From: Planctomycetota bacterium
Lineage (GTDB): Bacteria > Planctomycetota > Planctomycetia > Pirellulales > Pirellulaceae
NCBI GenBank assembly: GCA_029979005.1
Contig: JAPOIJ010000004.1
Span: 1 to 64,000, forward strand
DNA: 64,000 nucleotides
Reading direction: 5' to 3'
The notes under the pieces are model-generated. The model saw nothing but the letters and a program-made list of their open reading frames with translations. It searched no databases and was not told the DNA's origin. This document shows, piece by piece, positions 1-9,174 of this stretch; the first letter of the stretch is position 1, and each line of letters starts with the position of its first letter. The position numbers were made by a program, and so were the translations under genes.

Positions 1-930
1 CATTAAGAACGGGACGTCTTCTTTGGACGGCAAATTCACCAATGACTTTTTCCTCAGTTCATCCTGAGCCTGACGATTTCTAATTGCTCGTATTTCTGCC
101 AACCGCTCGCTTTGGGGAAGATCCTGGAGTCCGCTTCGTTCACTCAACTCCAGTTCTATCAACCATTCGTAAAAGCCGTTGAGAGTCGACCGTAACTGCT
201 GGTGATTTTCTCGATTCTGTAGTTCGAAATCAAAATCAGCCAACCGCTTGCGATCAGCTTCCGTCTTTTCCTCAAAGTTTTTAAAGTTCGCTTTTAGAGT
301 TATCTTCTGTTCAACATCCAAGTCCTTCACGTATTCAGCACGTTGAACGGGATCGAGCGGAATTGAGCCAGCAAATTCGTCTTCATATGCGACTTCAATT
401 TCACTTCCATTTTCAACAATCACCGTTGGCTTTTGAAAAAAGTCAATGTTTCCGATGCTTTCCAGGAACGGCAAGTTACAATCGACCGCCTCGTATTTTT
501 TGAAGTTTTCAATCACGCTTAAATTCTCAATTAAGCGGCGATCCGGATCAGCTTGCAAGCGTCTTACAACACCGTAAGCGGTTGCGAAGAAAACGATCGG
601 CAGCAAGAGCATCACTCCGACGCGCCCGAAAAACAACGCCCTTTTGCGTCTATTTTTTGCGGTACTGACAGCGTCGCCGACAATCAACTCCATCGTTGTC
701 TTCGTGAATGAACCACTCGGTTCATGGACAGGCAGGGTATCGAGCAGATCCCATGTTTTTTGCAAGAATTGCATTTCAGCCAGGTACTCTGAGTCCCTGC
801 CCAATCGATCCTCAACCTCTTGAGTCTGCGTTTCATCCAGTTCGCCGTCTAGATAGGCAGTCAATTCATCCAAGCTGGATAGATCGATTTCACCAGACTG
901 TGATTCAGGCTGTTCCGGTTTCGAATTCAT
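1..930 (-). CDS. anti-sigma-factor-like membrane protein, partial (runs off the left edge)
   Basis: Minus-strand frame open from the ATG at 930 to the window edge. N-terminus reads MNSKPEQPESQSGEIDLSSLDELTAYLDGELDE..., typical of anti-sigma proteins, followed by one hydrophobic segment. Its start overlaps the stop of the sigma factor gene. Confidence 0.65.
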   Translation of the reverse strand, partial: MNSKPEQPESQSGEIDLSSLDELTAYLDGELDETQTQEVEDRLGRDSEYLAEMQFLQKTWDLLDTLPVHEPSGSFTKTTMELIVGDAVSTAKNRRKRALFFGRVGVMLLLPIVFFATAYGVVRRLQADPDRRLIENLSVIENFKKYEAVDCNLPFLESIGNIDFFQKPTVIVENGSEIEVAYEDEFAGSIPLDPVQRAEYVKDLDVEQKITLKANFKNFEEKTEADRKRLADFDFELQNRENHQQLRSTLNGFYEWLIELELSERSGLQDLPQSERLAEIRAIRNRQAQDELRKKSLVNLPSKEDVPFLM

Positions 931-1622
931 AACGCCCCCCCGTCTTCTCTATCTATTTCACGAGATGACTTTCCAGAGTTTAAATAAGGGGCAAGCATTT
1001 CTTTGAGGTTCCCGCGTGCACGTGAAAGCAATGATTTGACTGCCTGTGTCGTTAGCTCCATCGATTCAGCAATTTCGTTGTAGCTCATACCCTCGTATTT
1101 CGACAGCAACATCGCCATTCGCTGCCGTGGACCAAGCGATTGAATCGCCTCACGAATCACCTTTTCCATCTCTTTCTGATCTGCCAGGCGCGTCGGCATC
1201 AAATTACTCTTGTCCTTCGCCATGGTATCGAGTGGTCGCACAGGCATCGAGCCTGATGGAGACGTGACAAGATTAACCTCCTTGCGCCTTGACGATTTAC
1301 GAATGGAATTGCTCGCGACATTGTGCGTAATCGTGTAAAGCCAGGTGGAAAACTTCGCGGTTGGGACGTATCGCTCGCGAGCCCGATAAACCCTTAAGAA
1401 AACATCTTGCGCAAGATCCTCAGCTTGCGTACGGTCGGAAACTAAATGCTCTAAAACCATTACCAGACGCTTTTGATGCTTTTCAACAAGTGCCTCGAAC
1501 GCTGCAGCGTTTCCATCGCGCACCTGCAACATCAGCCGCACGTCAGGGTCGAGCAACTCGTATTTCGAAGCTTTTTGTAACGATGATTCGCTAACAGACA
1601 AAGGAATTCCAGGTACAGGCAA
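927..1622 (-). CDS. ECF-type RNA polymerase sigma factor
   Basis: Sigma-70 region 2 (LVSDRTQAEDLAQDVFLRVYRARERY...FSTWLYTITHNVASNSIRK) and region 4 (LGPRQRMAMLLSKYEGMSYNEIAESMELTTQAVKSLLSRARGNLK). Confidence 0.93.
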   Translation of the reverse strand: MPVPGIPLSVSESSLQKASKYELLDPDVRLMLQVRDGNAAAFEALVEKHQKRLVMVLEHLVSDRTQAEDLAQDVFLRVYRARERYVPTAKFSTWLYTITHNVASNSIRKSSRRKEVNLVTSPSGSMPVRPLDTMAKDKSNLMPTRLADQKEMEKVIREAIQSLGPRQRMAMLLSKYEGMSYNEIAESMELTTQAVKSLLSRARGNLKEMLAPYLNSGKSSREIDREDGGAL

Positions 1623-1865
1623 GTTATGAAAGTTCTCATTTTATTCTAGCGTCACTTGGCTCTCTGACGAGACGCACGATCGACAAGAAACCTTATAGAC
1701 CAGGCACACCTATGTTGGCTTTACCCCTCTCATGATGATAAAACCCTGTTTGTCCAACGGAGTTTCTGTGATTTGGGTTAAATTCCGGGATCGACGGAGA
1801 AGCCCCTCAAAAATTGGACTTTCGAGCCCTTTTTCCAACTCAACGCAAACAAGCGGTTACCAACC

Positions 1866-2183
1866 ATGAAACCTGACGATCCGGTGTGCCTCTGTTTTCA
1901 CGTTACTCGACGAAAAGTGGTTAACTTTATCCGAATCGAAAAACCAAGCCGGCCTAGCCAGTTGAGTCAATGTTTTGGCGCCGGAACAGGCTGCGGTTGG
2001 TGCCGTAAATACCTCGAGCGGCTTCTAGAACAGGAGAAATCCCAGCCGCCTAGCTCGGCAAATGTTGACAAAACCGAGACTTCTGAAACTGGCTCGCTGG
2101 AAGTCAGTTTTGAGGAATACGCCCGCCAGCGTGCGAAATACGTCGAAGACGGTCATGGAACTCCGCCCCCAAACGCCGGATGA
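1866..2183 (+). CDS. BFD-like [2Fe-2S]-binding protein
   Basis: CxC at the N-terminus (CLCFHVTRRKVVNFI) and CxxC (GAGTGCGWCRKYLERLL), as in bacterioferritin-associated ferredoxin-like domains. Confidence 0.75.
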   Translation: MKPDDPVCLCFHVTRRKVVNFIRIEKPSRPSQLSQCFGAGTGCGWCRKYLERLLEQEKSQPPSSANVDKTETSETGSLEVSFEEYARQRAKYVEDGHGTPPPNAG

Positions 2184-2299
2184 CGTGCCAAACAGGGCGA
2201 TAATTTCAGAGCCCAACTATTCATTATCAGGAAAAAACGTTATATTTTTGGCTTCGTTTCGATAACGCATTTCTGCCCAGAATTTAAAGACGGATAAAA

Positions 2300-2737
2300 A
2301 TGGCCAAGAAGAAGGCTAAAGCAACTAAGGCCGCTGTCAAAAAAGCACCGGCCAAGAAAGCCACTACCAAGAAAAAAGCGACTAAAAAGTCCGCTTCTAC
2401 TGCTACAAAAAAGGTCAAAGCTGAGGCTAAAGAAGTAAAGAAAGCCCCAGTCAAGAAAAAACGAAAATCTCGGACCAAAGCGGCTGAAGTTATTCGCAGA
2501 AAGCTGTTTTGGGGGGTTTTCAATCATGCCATGAAGAGAGTCGCTCTTTATGAGTTTAACCAGCGAAAAGCTGCTGAAAAGCGTGCTGCTGAACTTTCTC
2601 CTGAAGGCAAACCACCTCACTTTGTACAAAAAGTGAAAGAGGACATTGTCGAAGAGAAGGAAAAGAAGTTGACGGCTAAGCAGTTAAAAGAACAAGCCGC
2701 CGAAGAGAAGGCTACGAAGAAAAAGAAGGCCAAGTAA
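2300..2737 (+). CDS. Lys/Ala-rich histone H1-like small basic protein
   Basis: MAKKKAKATKAAVKKAPAKKATTKKKATKKSA... low-complexity N-terminal tail, then a more ordinary helical segment. An intrinsic terminator follows directly. Confidence 0.75.
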   Translation: MAKKKAKATKAAVKKAPAKKATTKKKATKKSASTATKKVKAEAKEVKKAPVKKKRKSRTKAAEVIRRKLFWGVFNHAMKRVALYEFNQRKAAEKRAAELSPEGKPPHFVQKVKEDIVEEKEKKLTAKQLKEQAAEEKATKKKKAK

Positions 2738-2777
2738 GGCCGACTGCAATCGCAAAGTAATTCGACACACAGTAGAA

Positions 2778-2806
2778 AACCGTGCTTCTTTGAGCACGGT
2801 TTTTTT
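2778..2806 (+). terminator. intrinsic terminator
   Basis: AACCGTGCTTCTTTGAGCACGGTTTTTTT: GC stem followed by a T run. Confidence 0.9.
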
Positions 2807-2892
2807 ATTAACAATGTAAGAACAGGCACAATTCTCACTGAATCAATGGAGATTCCACTCAACTAGTGCAACTCTCCCGCTGCTACGAGATT

Positions 2893-3330
2893 CTACCTGC
2901 CAGGTAATGTGGTTCCGCTTCTGCGAGGCAACGTCGAACCTGCCGGACGCCAAGGCGTGTAACGACCAGGTAGTGTGGTTCCGCCTCGACCGGGGAGCGT
3001 TGACCAATTTCGACCGGGAAGCGTCGTAAACCCCCGTCCAGGGAGCGTTGACCAATTTCGTCCGGGAAGCGTCGTTCCGCCTCGACCGGGGAGCGTTGAC
3101 CAATTTCGCCCCGGAAGCGTCGAGCCGAAGCGGCCACCTGGCAAACTCGTCCAGTTTCCTCCCTTACCAACCGTTTGCTCGGTGGGCAAGGTCTGATTTC
3201 CCAATGACTTCCGGTTCTGGACCGTTTTGTAACGTCCCTGCCGACAGCCTACGCAGACAGACATCACACAGATCCCAACCGCAACCATTTGCAGGAAAAA
3301 AACCCATCGAACTTGGAAAGTAAGGATCAT
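2893..3330 (-). CDS. putative lipoprotein with tandem TLPGR repeats
   Basis: Hydrophobic N-terminus with lipobox-like VCVGC, then repeated NWSTLPGRGGTTLPGR units. The other frames over this region are repeat-driven shadows without a signal sequence. Confidence 0.6.
   Translation of the reverse strand: MILTFQVRWVFFLQMVAVGICVMSVCVGCRQGRYKTVQNRKSLGNQTLPTEQTVGKGGNWTSLPGGRFGSTLPGRNWSTLPGRGGTTLPGRNWSTLPGRGFTTLPGRNWSTLPGRGGTTLPGRYTPWRPAGSTLPRRSGTTLPGR
2978..3121. repeat. three tandem 48-bp repeats
   Basis: Units 2978-3025, 3026-3073 and 3074-3121 share gagcgttgaccaatttcg(n)cc(g/c)ggaagcgtc. Confidence 0.85.
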
Positions 3331-4092
3331 ATATCTATCTATCGTACTTTTGAGGTGTAGTCATCACTCGACTTATCTGACGCTGTTTACCGCCGCAATC
3401 TCCCCATTCGAAATGCTGGCGATAACAACGCTCTTCTTATCTTACTCCAACCCACAATCCAATCAACGTGTATCAACTTGGCTACGACAATTCCAAACGT
3501 CTTTTTATTTGCCCGCTTTGAGCTGCCCCTTTGCTGTCCCTACAAACAGCGGCTGAATTTACGACCGTTATCGAATCACTAGCGGCGGCTTCCATAACCT
3601 ATGAAACAGTCTTAAATGGCCGTGAAAAACAGTCACTCGTCGAATTCCCGAGCCGTTGTGGGCGATACAAAATAATCCAATTCACTAATCGGTAAGGTTT
3701 ACCCAATAATTGACACCGCTTAAACCCGAATTTCAAACCGAAGCGTTACGAAACGGGCATTAATCACCACCTGCATTCGCTTTTCGTTGGTGAAGTAGCC
3801 TGTTTGATAAAGTCGATGACGTCAGTGCAATCTGAACTTGCGCCGAAAATGGCGTAAGTGCAACCGAGATGGTATTTGTCAATCGACCCAATGGATGGGT
3901 CAGACCGCTCGGATGCAACTAGAACCGCTGCTAACTAGCGCGAAAAACCAAGCCTCAACAGCCAACGGGGCTAACCCACTGTCCTGAGTCAATCACTCAG
4001 AACGCGACTTGATCCACGCGGCCAATAATCATTAGCGTTGGGTAGGTTTGGTGGAATAGGTAGCACGGCACAACTCAAGGAGACGAGTCTCG

Positions 4093-5211
4093 ATGAAAAT
4101 TAAACTAGCTGCTTTAACGCTTCTATGCGTTGCCATGATCTGCAGCGAAAGCAATGCTGACCTTTTGGGTCGCATGCTTGGAAAAAGTGGATGTGGCGAA
4201 TGTGAAGCCGCTCCAACATGCTGCGAAACTCCCGATCCGTGTTGCGGAAGAGGAATAAGCATCAGCCTCCATATCGGCCTTCCAGGGCGGTTGTTCAACG
4301 GATGCGGATGCAAGCCTGAGTGTGAAGAGCAAGTAGAAGACGTATGCTGCGGTGGCGGACGAATCAAAGCAATGTTCGCTAAAGTATTCAACGGTTGCTG
4401 CCAGGAAGATCCCTGTGCAGAACCTGAGCCAGAATGCGAAGAAGCCGCCGATTGCGGTTGCAAGCTATTCTCTCGCGGAATCTTCTCACGTTGCTGCGAC
4501 AGCGGTTGCGAAGAAGAAGAGCCAGCCTGCGAAGATGCTTGCGGATGCGGCCTAAACTTAGATCTTCGTGGTCGAGTTAGCGGTCTTGTTTCTCGAATCG
4601 GAAGCATGGGTTGTAACTCTTGCGGTTGCGAAGAAGCTCCTGCTGCTGAGCCTGCACCTGCTTGCGAAGACGCTTGCGGATGCGGAATGAACCTTGACCT
4701 TCGCGGAAAAGTTAGTGGTCTTATGGCACGAGTCGGAAGCATGGGATGCAACTCTTGCGGTTGCGAAGAAGCCCCTGCTGCTGAGCCTGCTTGCGAAGAC
4801 GCTTGCGGATGCGGAATGAACCTTGACCTTCGCGGAAAAGTTAGTGGCCTTGTGTCACGAGTCGGAAGCATGGGATGCAACTCTTGCGGTTGCGAAGAAG
4901 CTCCTGCGACTGATTGCGAAAGCGATTGTGGTTGTGGACGACCAGCGATTGTCAAGAACATCGTTGCTCGCATGCCTCGCCCAGGTCAAAACTGCGGTTG
5001 CGAAGAAGCTCCTGCTTGCGACGATCCTTGCAAGGCAAACTTGCTAGATCGCATCCGTCAAGTTGGAAGTCGTTGCAACGATGGCTGCCGAGTTTTCCAG
5101 AACTCTGGGTGCTCTGACTGCGGATCAGCTGACGAAGCGGCTGCTGGTGACGATCACGCTGCCAACGGCATCAAGGTTGATCCAAGCCTATTCATGTCTT
5201 TCCGAGGTTAA
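4093..5211 (+). CDS. secreted Cys-rich repeat protein
   Basis: Signal peptide MKIKLAALTLLCVAMICSESNA. Repeats of CEDACGCGMNLDLRGKVSGLMARVGSMGCNSCGCEEAPAAEPA. SD AAGGAG upstream and a terminator downstream. Confidence 0.85.
   Translation: MKIKLAALTLLCVAMICSESNADLLGRMLGKSGCGECEAAPTCCETPDPCCGRGISISLHIGLPGRLFNGCGCKPECEEQVEDVCCGGGRIKAMFAKVFNGCCQEDPCAEPEPECEEAADCGCKLFSRGIFSRCCDSGCEEEEPACEDACGCGLNLDLRGRVSGLVSRIGSMGCNSCGCEEAPAAEPAPACEDACGCGMNLDLRGKVSGLMARVGSMGCNSCGCEEAPAAEPACEDACGCGMNLDLRGKVSGLVSRVGSMGCNSCGCEEAPATDCESDCGCGRPAIVKNIVARMPRPGQNCGCEEAPACDDPCKANLLDRIRQVGSRCNDGCRVFQNSGCSDCGSADEAAAGDDHAANGIKVDPSLFMSFRG
4528..4911. repeat. three high-identity in-frame repeats of about 129-135 bp
   Basis: Units starting at 4528, 4663 and 4792 encode CEDACGCG(L/M)NLDLRG(R/K)VSGL...GSMGCNSCGCEEAPA. 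Confidence 0.85.
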
Positions 5212-5273
5212 TTTTCACTCGCTGAAGTCTTTCGAACTTCAGCGACGAAGCCCTCTAAAGGCATTTAAAAAAC

Positions 5274-5312
5274 AAAGCGGTTTGGCGAGATTTACGTCAA
5301 ACCGCTTTTTTA
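5274..5312 (+). terminator. intrinsic terminator
   Basis: AAAGCGGTTTG...CAAACCGCTTTTTT. Confidence 0.88.
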
Positions 5313-5352
5313 TTGCCTGGGAACTTCTGTCTGCGGTCATCAATCCCGCGGC

Positions 5353-6540
5353 TCACTCCGCTTTTAAACAGCAAACGGCATACCCCAAAAGATCATCCGA
5401 AGATCGATAAAAATCTCGCAGTTTCTCAAGCGATTCAGGAGAATCTGCCAATTCGAACGGGGGAGGCGCAATGCCCAGTGATTCATATTTCCCAAGCAAA
5501 CGCTCAGTCAAAAACTCAACCGCTTCCGTCGTCTTACCCAACCTTGCCAGAAACTCAACATACGTCTCTTCTACCACTGGACCCAATTGATCCGCTTCTG
5601 TCGTGACTGTCTTTGCAAGAAAATGCCCGACGGCTTTGTCAACGTCTTTACCCAGCAACGCGTTATAAAAAAGCTGGTGATCGTGATAGGTATCTTCAAA
5701 AGGTGCGTTACCTGGATATTTAAAATCTTCGTGAAGCCGACTCCCATATTCCGCCAGCTCGCTAACCTTTCGCAACGACTCTCGGTTATCAACCGGTCTC
5801 GCGATTCGCATCACTGATGCTAAATGTGTCGTATCGATATGGTGCGCCCCGCCAGCGGTCAAATCTGGATACATCTGCAACCACTCTGCAAGACTGCAAT
5901 TCTCCCCTGAAGAGGACGCTGAAATATTTTCGCTGTTTTCTTCGGCCGACCCGTCCTCTGCATTTTCAATTGAATATTTAACGTTCTCTACCAACTCAAG
6001 ATAGATGTGCTCCAACAACTCCTCGGCCATCTTTTTTTGAATCTCTGCGTCAAACCGATTCGCCTGAGTATCAAAAGTTGTGATCCCGTTGCACGTACCA
6101 TAATTCTTTAACAACAGGCGGTAACCATACACTGGTGCGGCGCCTTGCGAGACAGCCATGTCGATCAAAGCGTCAATCGACTCCTCGTCGGTTTCAATTT
6201 TCCGGATTAGTTTTTCATTCAGTTCCTTATCTCCCACAGGCTGCAAATACATCCAGCCTTCTTGAAACTTCCCCGCTTTAAAGAACAAAATGCCAATTTC
6301 GCGGCAGGCGTCTAACAAACTATCTTCGAGTTGTCTCTGCTGAGCATCATCAAGATTGTCAGGTTTTTTCGAATAAATTAGAGGAAGCCCAAGCTGATAC
6401 CGGCATCGCATTTTCAAAACTTCAAACAGTTTGAAATAATCTTGTTCACGACGAAAATGCTGCTCGAGGAAGTCTAAAGCCGACTCAACACCGGATTCCG
6501 TCACGACGCGCGAAAACTCTTCAAATGGAATAGATGACAT
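5353..6540 (-). CDS. conserved hypothetical protein, mainly helical, 395 aa
   Basis: Long ORF with normal composition and no competing frame; no family recognised. Confidence 0.8.
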   Translation of the reverse strand: MSSIPFEEFSRVVTESGVESALDFLEQHFRREQDYFKLFEVLKMRCRYQLGLPLIYSKKPDNLDDAQQRQLEDSLLDACREIGILFFKAGKFQEGWMYLQPVGDKELNEKLIRKIETDEESIDALIDMAVSQGAAPVYGYRLLLKNYGTCNGITTFDTQANRFDAEIQKKMAEELLEHIYLELVENVKYSIENAEDGSAEENSENISASSSGENCSLAEWLQMYPDLTAGGAHHIDTTHLASVMRIARPVDNRESLRKVSELAEYGSRLHEDFKYPGNAPFEDTYHDHQLFYNALLGKDVDKAVGHFLAKTVTTEADQLGPVVEETYVEFLARLGKTTEAVEFLTERLLGKYESLGIAPPPFELADSPESLEKLRDFYRSSDDLLGYAVCCLKAE

Positions 6541-6782
6541 TTAATGCTGCACTAGCAAGTGGTTAGTAAACGTAAAACAAGGCAACTGGAAAGAATTCCG
6601 CATTCTCACAGGGATGTTTACCCAGCATTTACGAACTCTCCAACTTGCGCTTCCAAGCTTCTCAATATACCACACGTTTTCATTCAAAGTGATAGTTCAC
6701 CCATCAGGAGCTTGTTGGCCGCTTTCTTAGCAATCGCAGCGCCCGGTCTTGGCAGCACCATATATTCCTCTAGCATTGAGGC

Positions 6783-8696
6783 ATGAAAGATCTCAGACAT
6801 TTCGAAGACTTAATTATCGCGATGATCGGCGAAAGGGATGCTCAAAATTGTGCAGAGATCATTGAGGCAAGCGGTGGAGTAACGCGACCATTTGTATTTA
6901 GCTCAAAACCTGACCCTAATGACCAGTCTAACGATTTCGCGAATCGCATTTTAACGGCTGACATTGATACTGTTATTTTTGTAACGGGCGCTGGGGTTCG
7001 GGCAATTGTTGCGCAAGCATCCAAAAGTGTGGATCACCAACGGTTTCTCGACTGCCTCTCCGATATCAATACCGTCGCCGGATCACAACCCGCCGTCGAT
7101 GCGTTACACCAAATCGAAATCACTCCAAAAATCTCGGTTCATTCTTCAAATTCCTGGCGCGATATTCTGATCGCTCTTGACCGGTCGTTTCCAGTTGTAA
7201 ATCAATCGATCGCTCTCGAAGAATCCGAATCAATTTACAGTCTAATCAGCGGCCTTGAGGCACGCGGGGCAAAAGTCGTTAAGGTGCCTTTATTCACCGA
7301 ACCTTCGAAGAACTGGGCTCCGGTCGCGACGGATTTCTTTGAACAACTTGAAGCGGGTGAATTTCACATAATCCTATTCCCATCTCCGGAAAACGCAGTA
7401 AGATTCTGTACTCTCGCCAAACAATATGGCAGAGCAAAGCTAACCCGTCATTTGCTAGACAACCATCTGGTGTTGGCAATTGGGCAGGGCACCGCGGAAA
7501 TCCTCTCCGATCGAGGATTCACGGTAGACTATTCCACTGAAACAACTGATCCGGTGGAGGGCGTTGCGGAAATAAAAACACAGATTAGCCAAATTACAAA
7601 ACAAAAATCGATTATTAGAGTCAGCATGTCAGGCCCAACCACTCACAACTCCGATCCTAACGCCCCCTGGTACAACAGTCCATTCATGAAGGCTTGCCGT
7701 GGTGAGCCAACCGATGTGACACCAATTTGGATGATGAGGCAGGCCGGTCGATACATGTCCGAATATCGAGAAGTGCGAAGCAAAACTTCATTTTTGGAAC
7801 TCTGTGCCAACCCTCAACTTTGCAGCGAAGTAATGTGCACGGCCGTCAATCGTCTCGGAGTCGACGCAGCGATCATTTTTTCGGATCTACTGCCAATTCT
7901 AGTACCAATGGGCTGTGATCTGGAATTCGTCAAAGGAGACGGACCGGTAATTCACAACCCAGTCCGAACGGCTGCAGATATTGATCGCATCAAGCCTCTC
8001 GAATCGAATGATCCACTCCAGTTCGTGATGGACACCGTCAAGCAGACCCGCGCAGACTTACCAGCGGATATGCCATTGATCGGATTTGCAGGTTCGCCGT
8101 TTACCCTTGCAAGCTACATGATTGAAGGAGGCTCAAGTCGCAACTACGCATTTACTAAAACACTCATGTATGGCGATCACGGTGCCTGGGATCAGCTCAT
8201 GCAACATTTGGCGAATTCAATATCACTTTATCTATTAGGACAAATCGAAGCCGGAGCGCAATGCGTTCAACTCTTCGACTCATGGGCTGGCTGCCTGAGC
8301 TTTGAAGATTACAAAACCTACGCCCACCCTTACGTCAAACGCATCATCGCCAGCCTTCCCTCCGATGTACCCGTGATTAATTTCGCGACTGGAAATCCGT
8401 CACTTCTACCTCTGCTTGCCGATTCGCGGGCAGCCGTAATTGGAATTGATTGGAGAACTCGACTCGATGATGCCTGGAAGACCGTTGGTTATGATCGCGC
8501 CGTCCAGGGAAATCTTGACCCCACGGTACTATTGACCAATCCGACTGAAATAAAAAAGCATGCAAAGTTCGTGCTAGACCAAGCAGCCGGAAGGGCAGGG
8601 CACATTTTTAATCTGGGACACGGCATTCTTCCACAAACTCCTGTCGACAATGCAATTGCTTTAGTGGACGCGGTCCACGAATTTAGCCAGCGATAA
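6783..8696 (+). CDS. fused uroporphyrinogen-III synthase (HemD) and uroporphyrinogen decarboxylase (HemE)
   Basis: N-terminal ~280 aa is HemD-like (VIFVTGAGVRAI, ILFPSPENAVRF, LAIGQGTAEIL). C-terminal part is HemE (PIWMMRQAGRYMSEYREVR, IGFAGSPFTLASYMIEGG, FDSWAG, NLGHGILPQTP). Confidence 0.93.
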   Translation: MKDLRHFEDLIIAMIGERDAQNCAEIIEASGGVTRPFVFSSKPDPNDQSNDFANRILTADIDTVIFVTGAGVRAIVAQASKSVDHQRFLDCLSDINTVAGSQPAVDALHQIEITPKISVHSSNSWRDILIALDRSFPVVNQSIALEESESIYSLISGLEARGAKVVKVPLFTEPSKNWAPVATDFFEQLEAGEFHIILFPSPENAVRFCTLAKQYGRAKLTRHLLDNHLVLAIGQGTAEILSDRGFTVDYSTETTDPVEGVAEIKTQISQITKQKSIIRVSMSGPTTHNSDPNAPWYNSPFMKACRGEPTDVTPIWMMRQAGRYMSEYREVRSKTSFLELCANPQLCSEVMCTAVNRLGVDAAIIFSDLLPILVPMGCDLEFVKGDGPVIHNPVRTAADIDRIKPLESNDPLQFVMDTVKQTRADLPADMPLIGFAGSPFTLASYMIEGGSSRNYAFTKTLMYGDHGAWDQLMQHLANSISLYLLGQIEAGAQCVQLFDSWAGCLSFEDYKTYAHPYVKRIIASLPSDVPVINFATGNPSLLPLLADSRAAVIGIDWRTRLDDAWKTVGYDRAVQGNLDPTVLLTNPTEIKKHAKFVLDQAAGRAGHIFNLGHGILPQTPVDNAIALVDAVHEFSQR

Positions 8697-9174
8697 ACAA
8701 GCGGCAACCAAGAACTCCATCGAACGCCCAGCTCTTTGACTGGTTAAAAAAGCTCGCTTGCCACGCCCCTTCCAAGGACTGCCTCAAGAATCATAAAAAA
8801 TCGAGGCTAACTGTGAATTTCTGGTTTGACCACCCAAGGAAAATCAACCGGGGCGATATTCGCCTGCCCCCACCGTTTGATGGTATGCAATAAAAAGTAT
8901 TGGAAATTCATCCTCAAAATGGCAAAATCAAATGAATTAGTTCGCCAATTTTCGGTTTACGCGTCTAATCCAAACAGTCTTAAATCGCAATTCAAGACAT
9001 TGCAACTTCGTTTCAGTAAATCACCCCAACTCGACACATCATTTGGTTCACTAACTCACTCGCAATTTAAAACCGGCTTAAAGATCGGCGACCACCATTT
9101 CAATTGACCACGCTACACCTGTCTCTTTTAAATCAAGACTGCAATTAGCAAGTCAAAAGGCTCGCGATTTACTT

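Noticed and set aside
4032-4973. 313-aa minus-strand ORF opposite the Cys-rich repeat gene
   Set aside because: Composition (SSQPQELHPMLPTR repeats) is the antisense shadow of the repeats. It lacks a signal or fold-like pattern, and the plus-strand ORF has signal peptide, SD and terminator.
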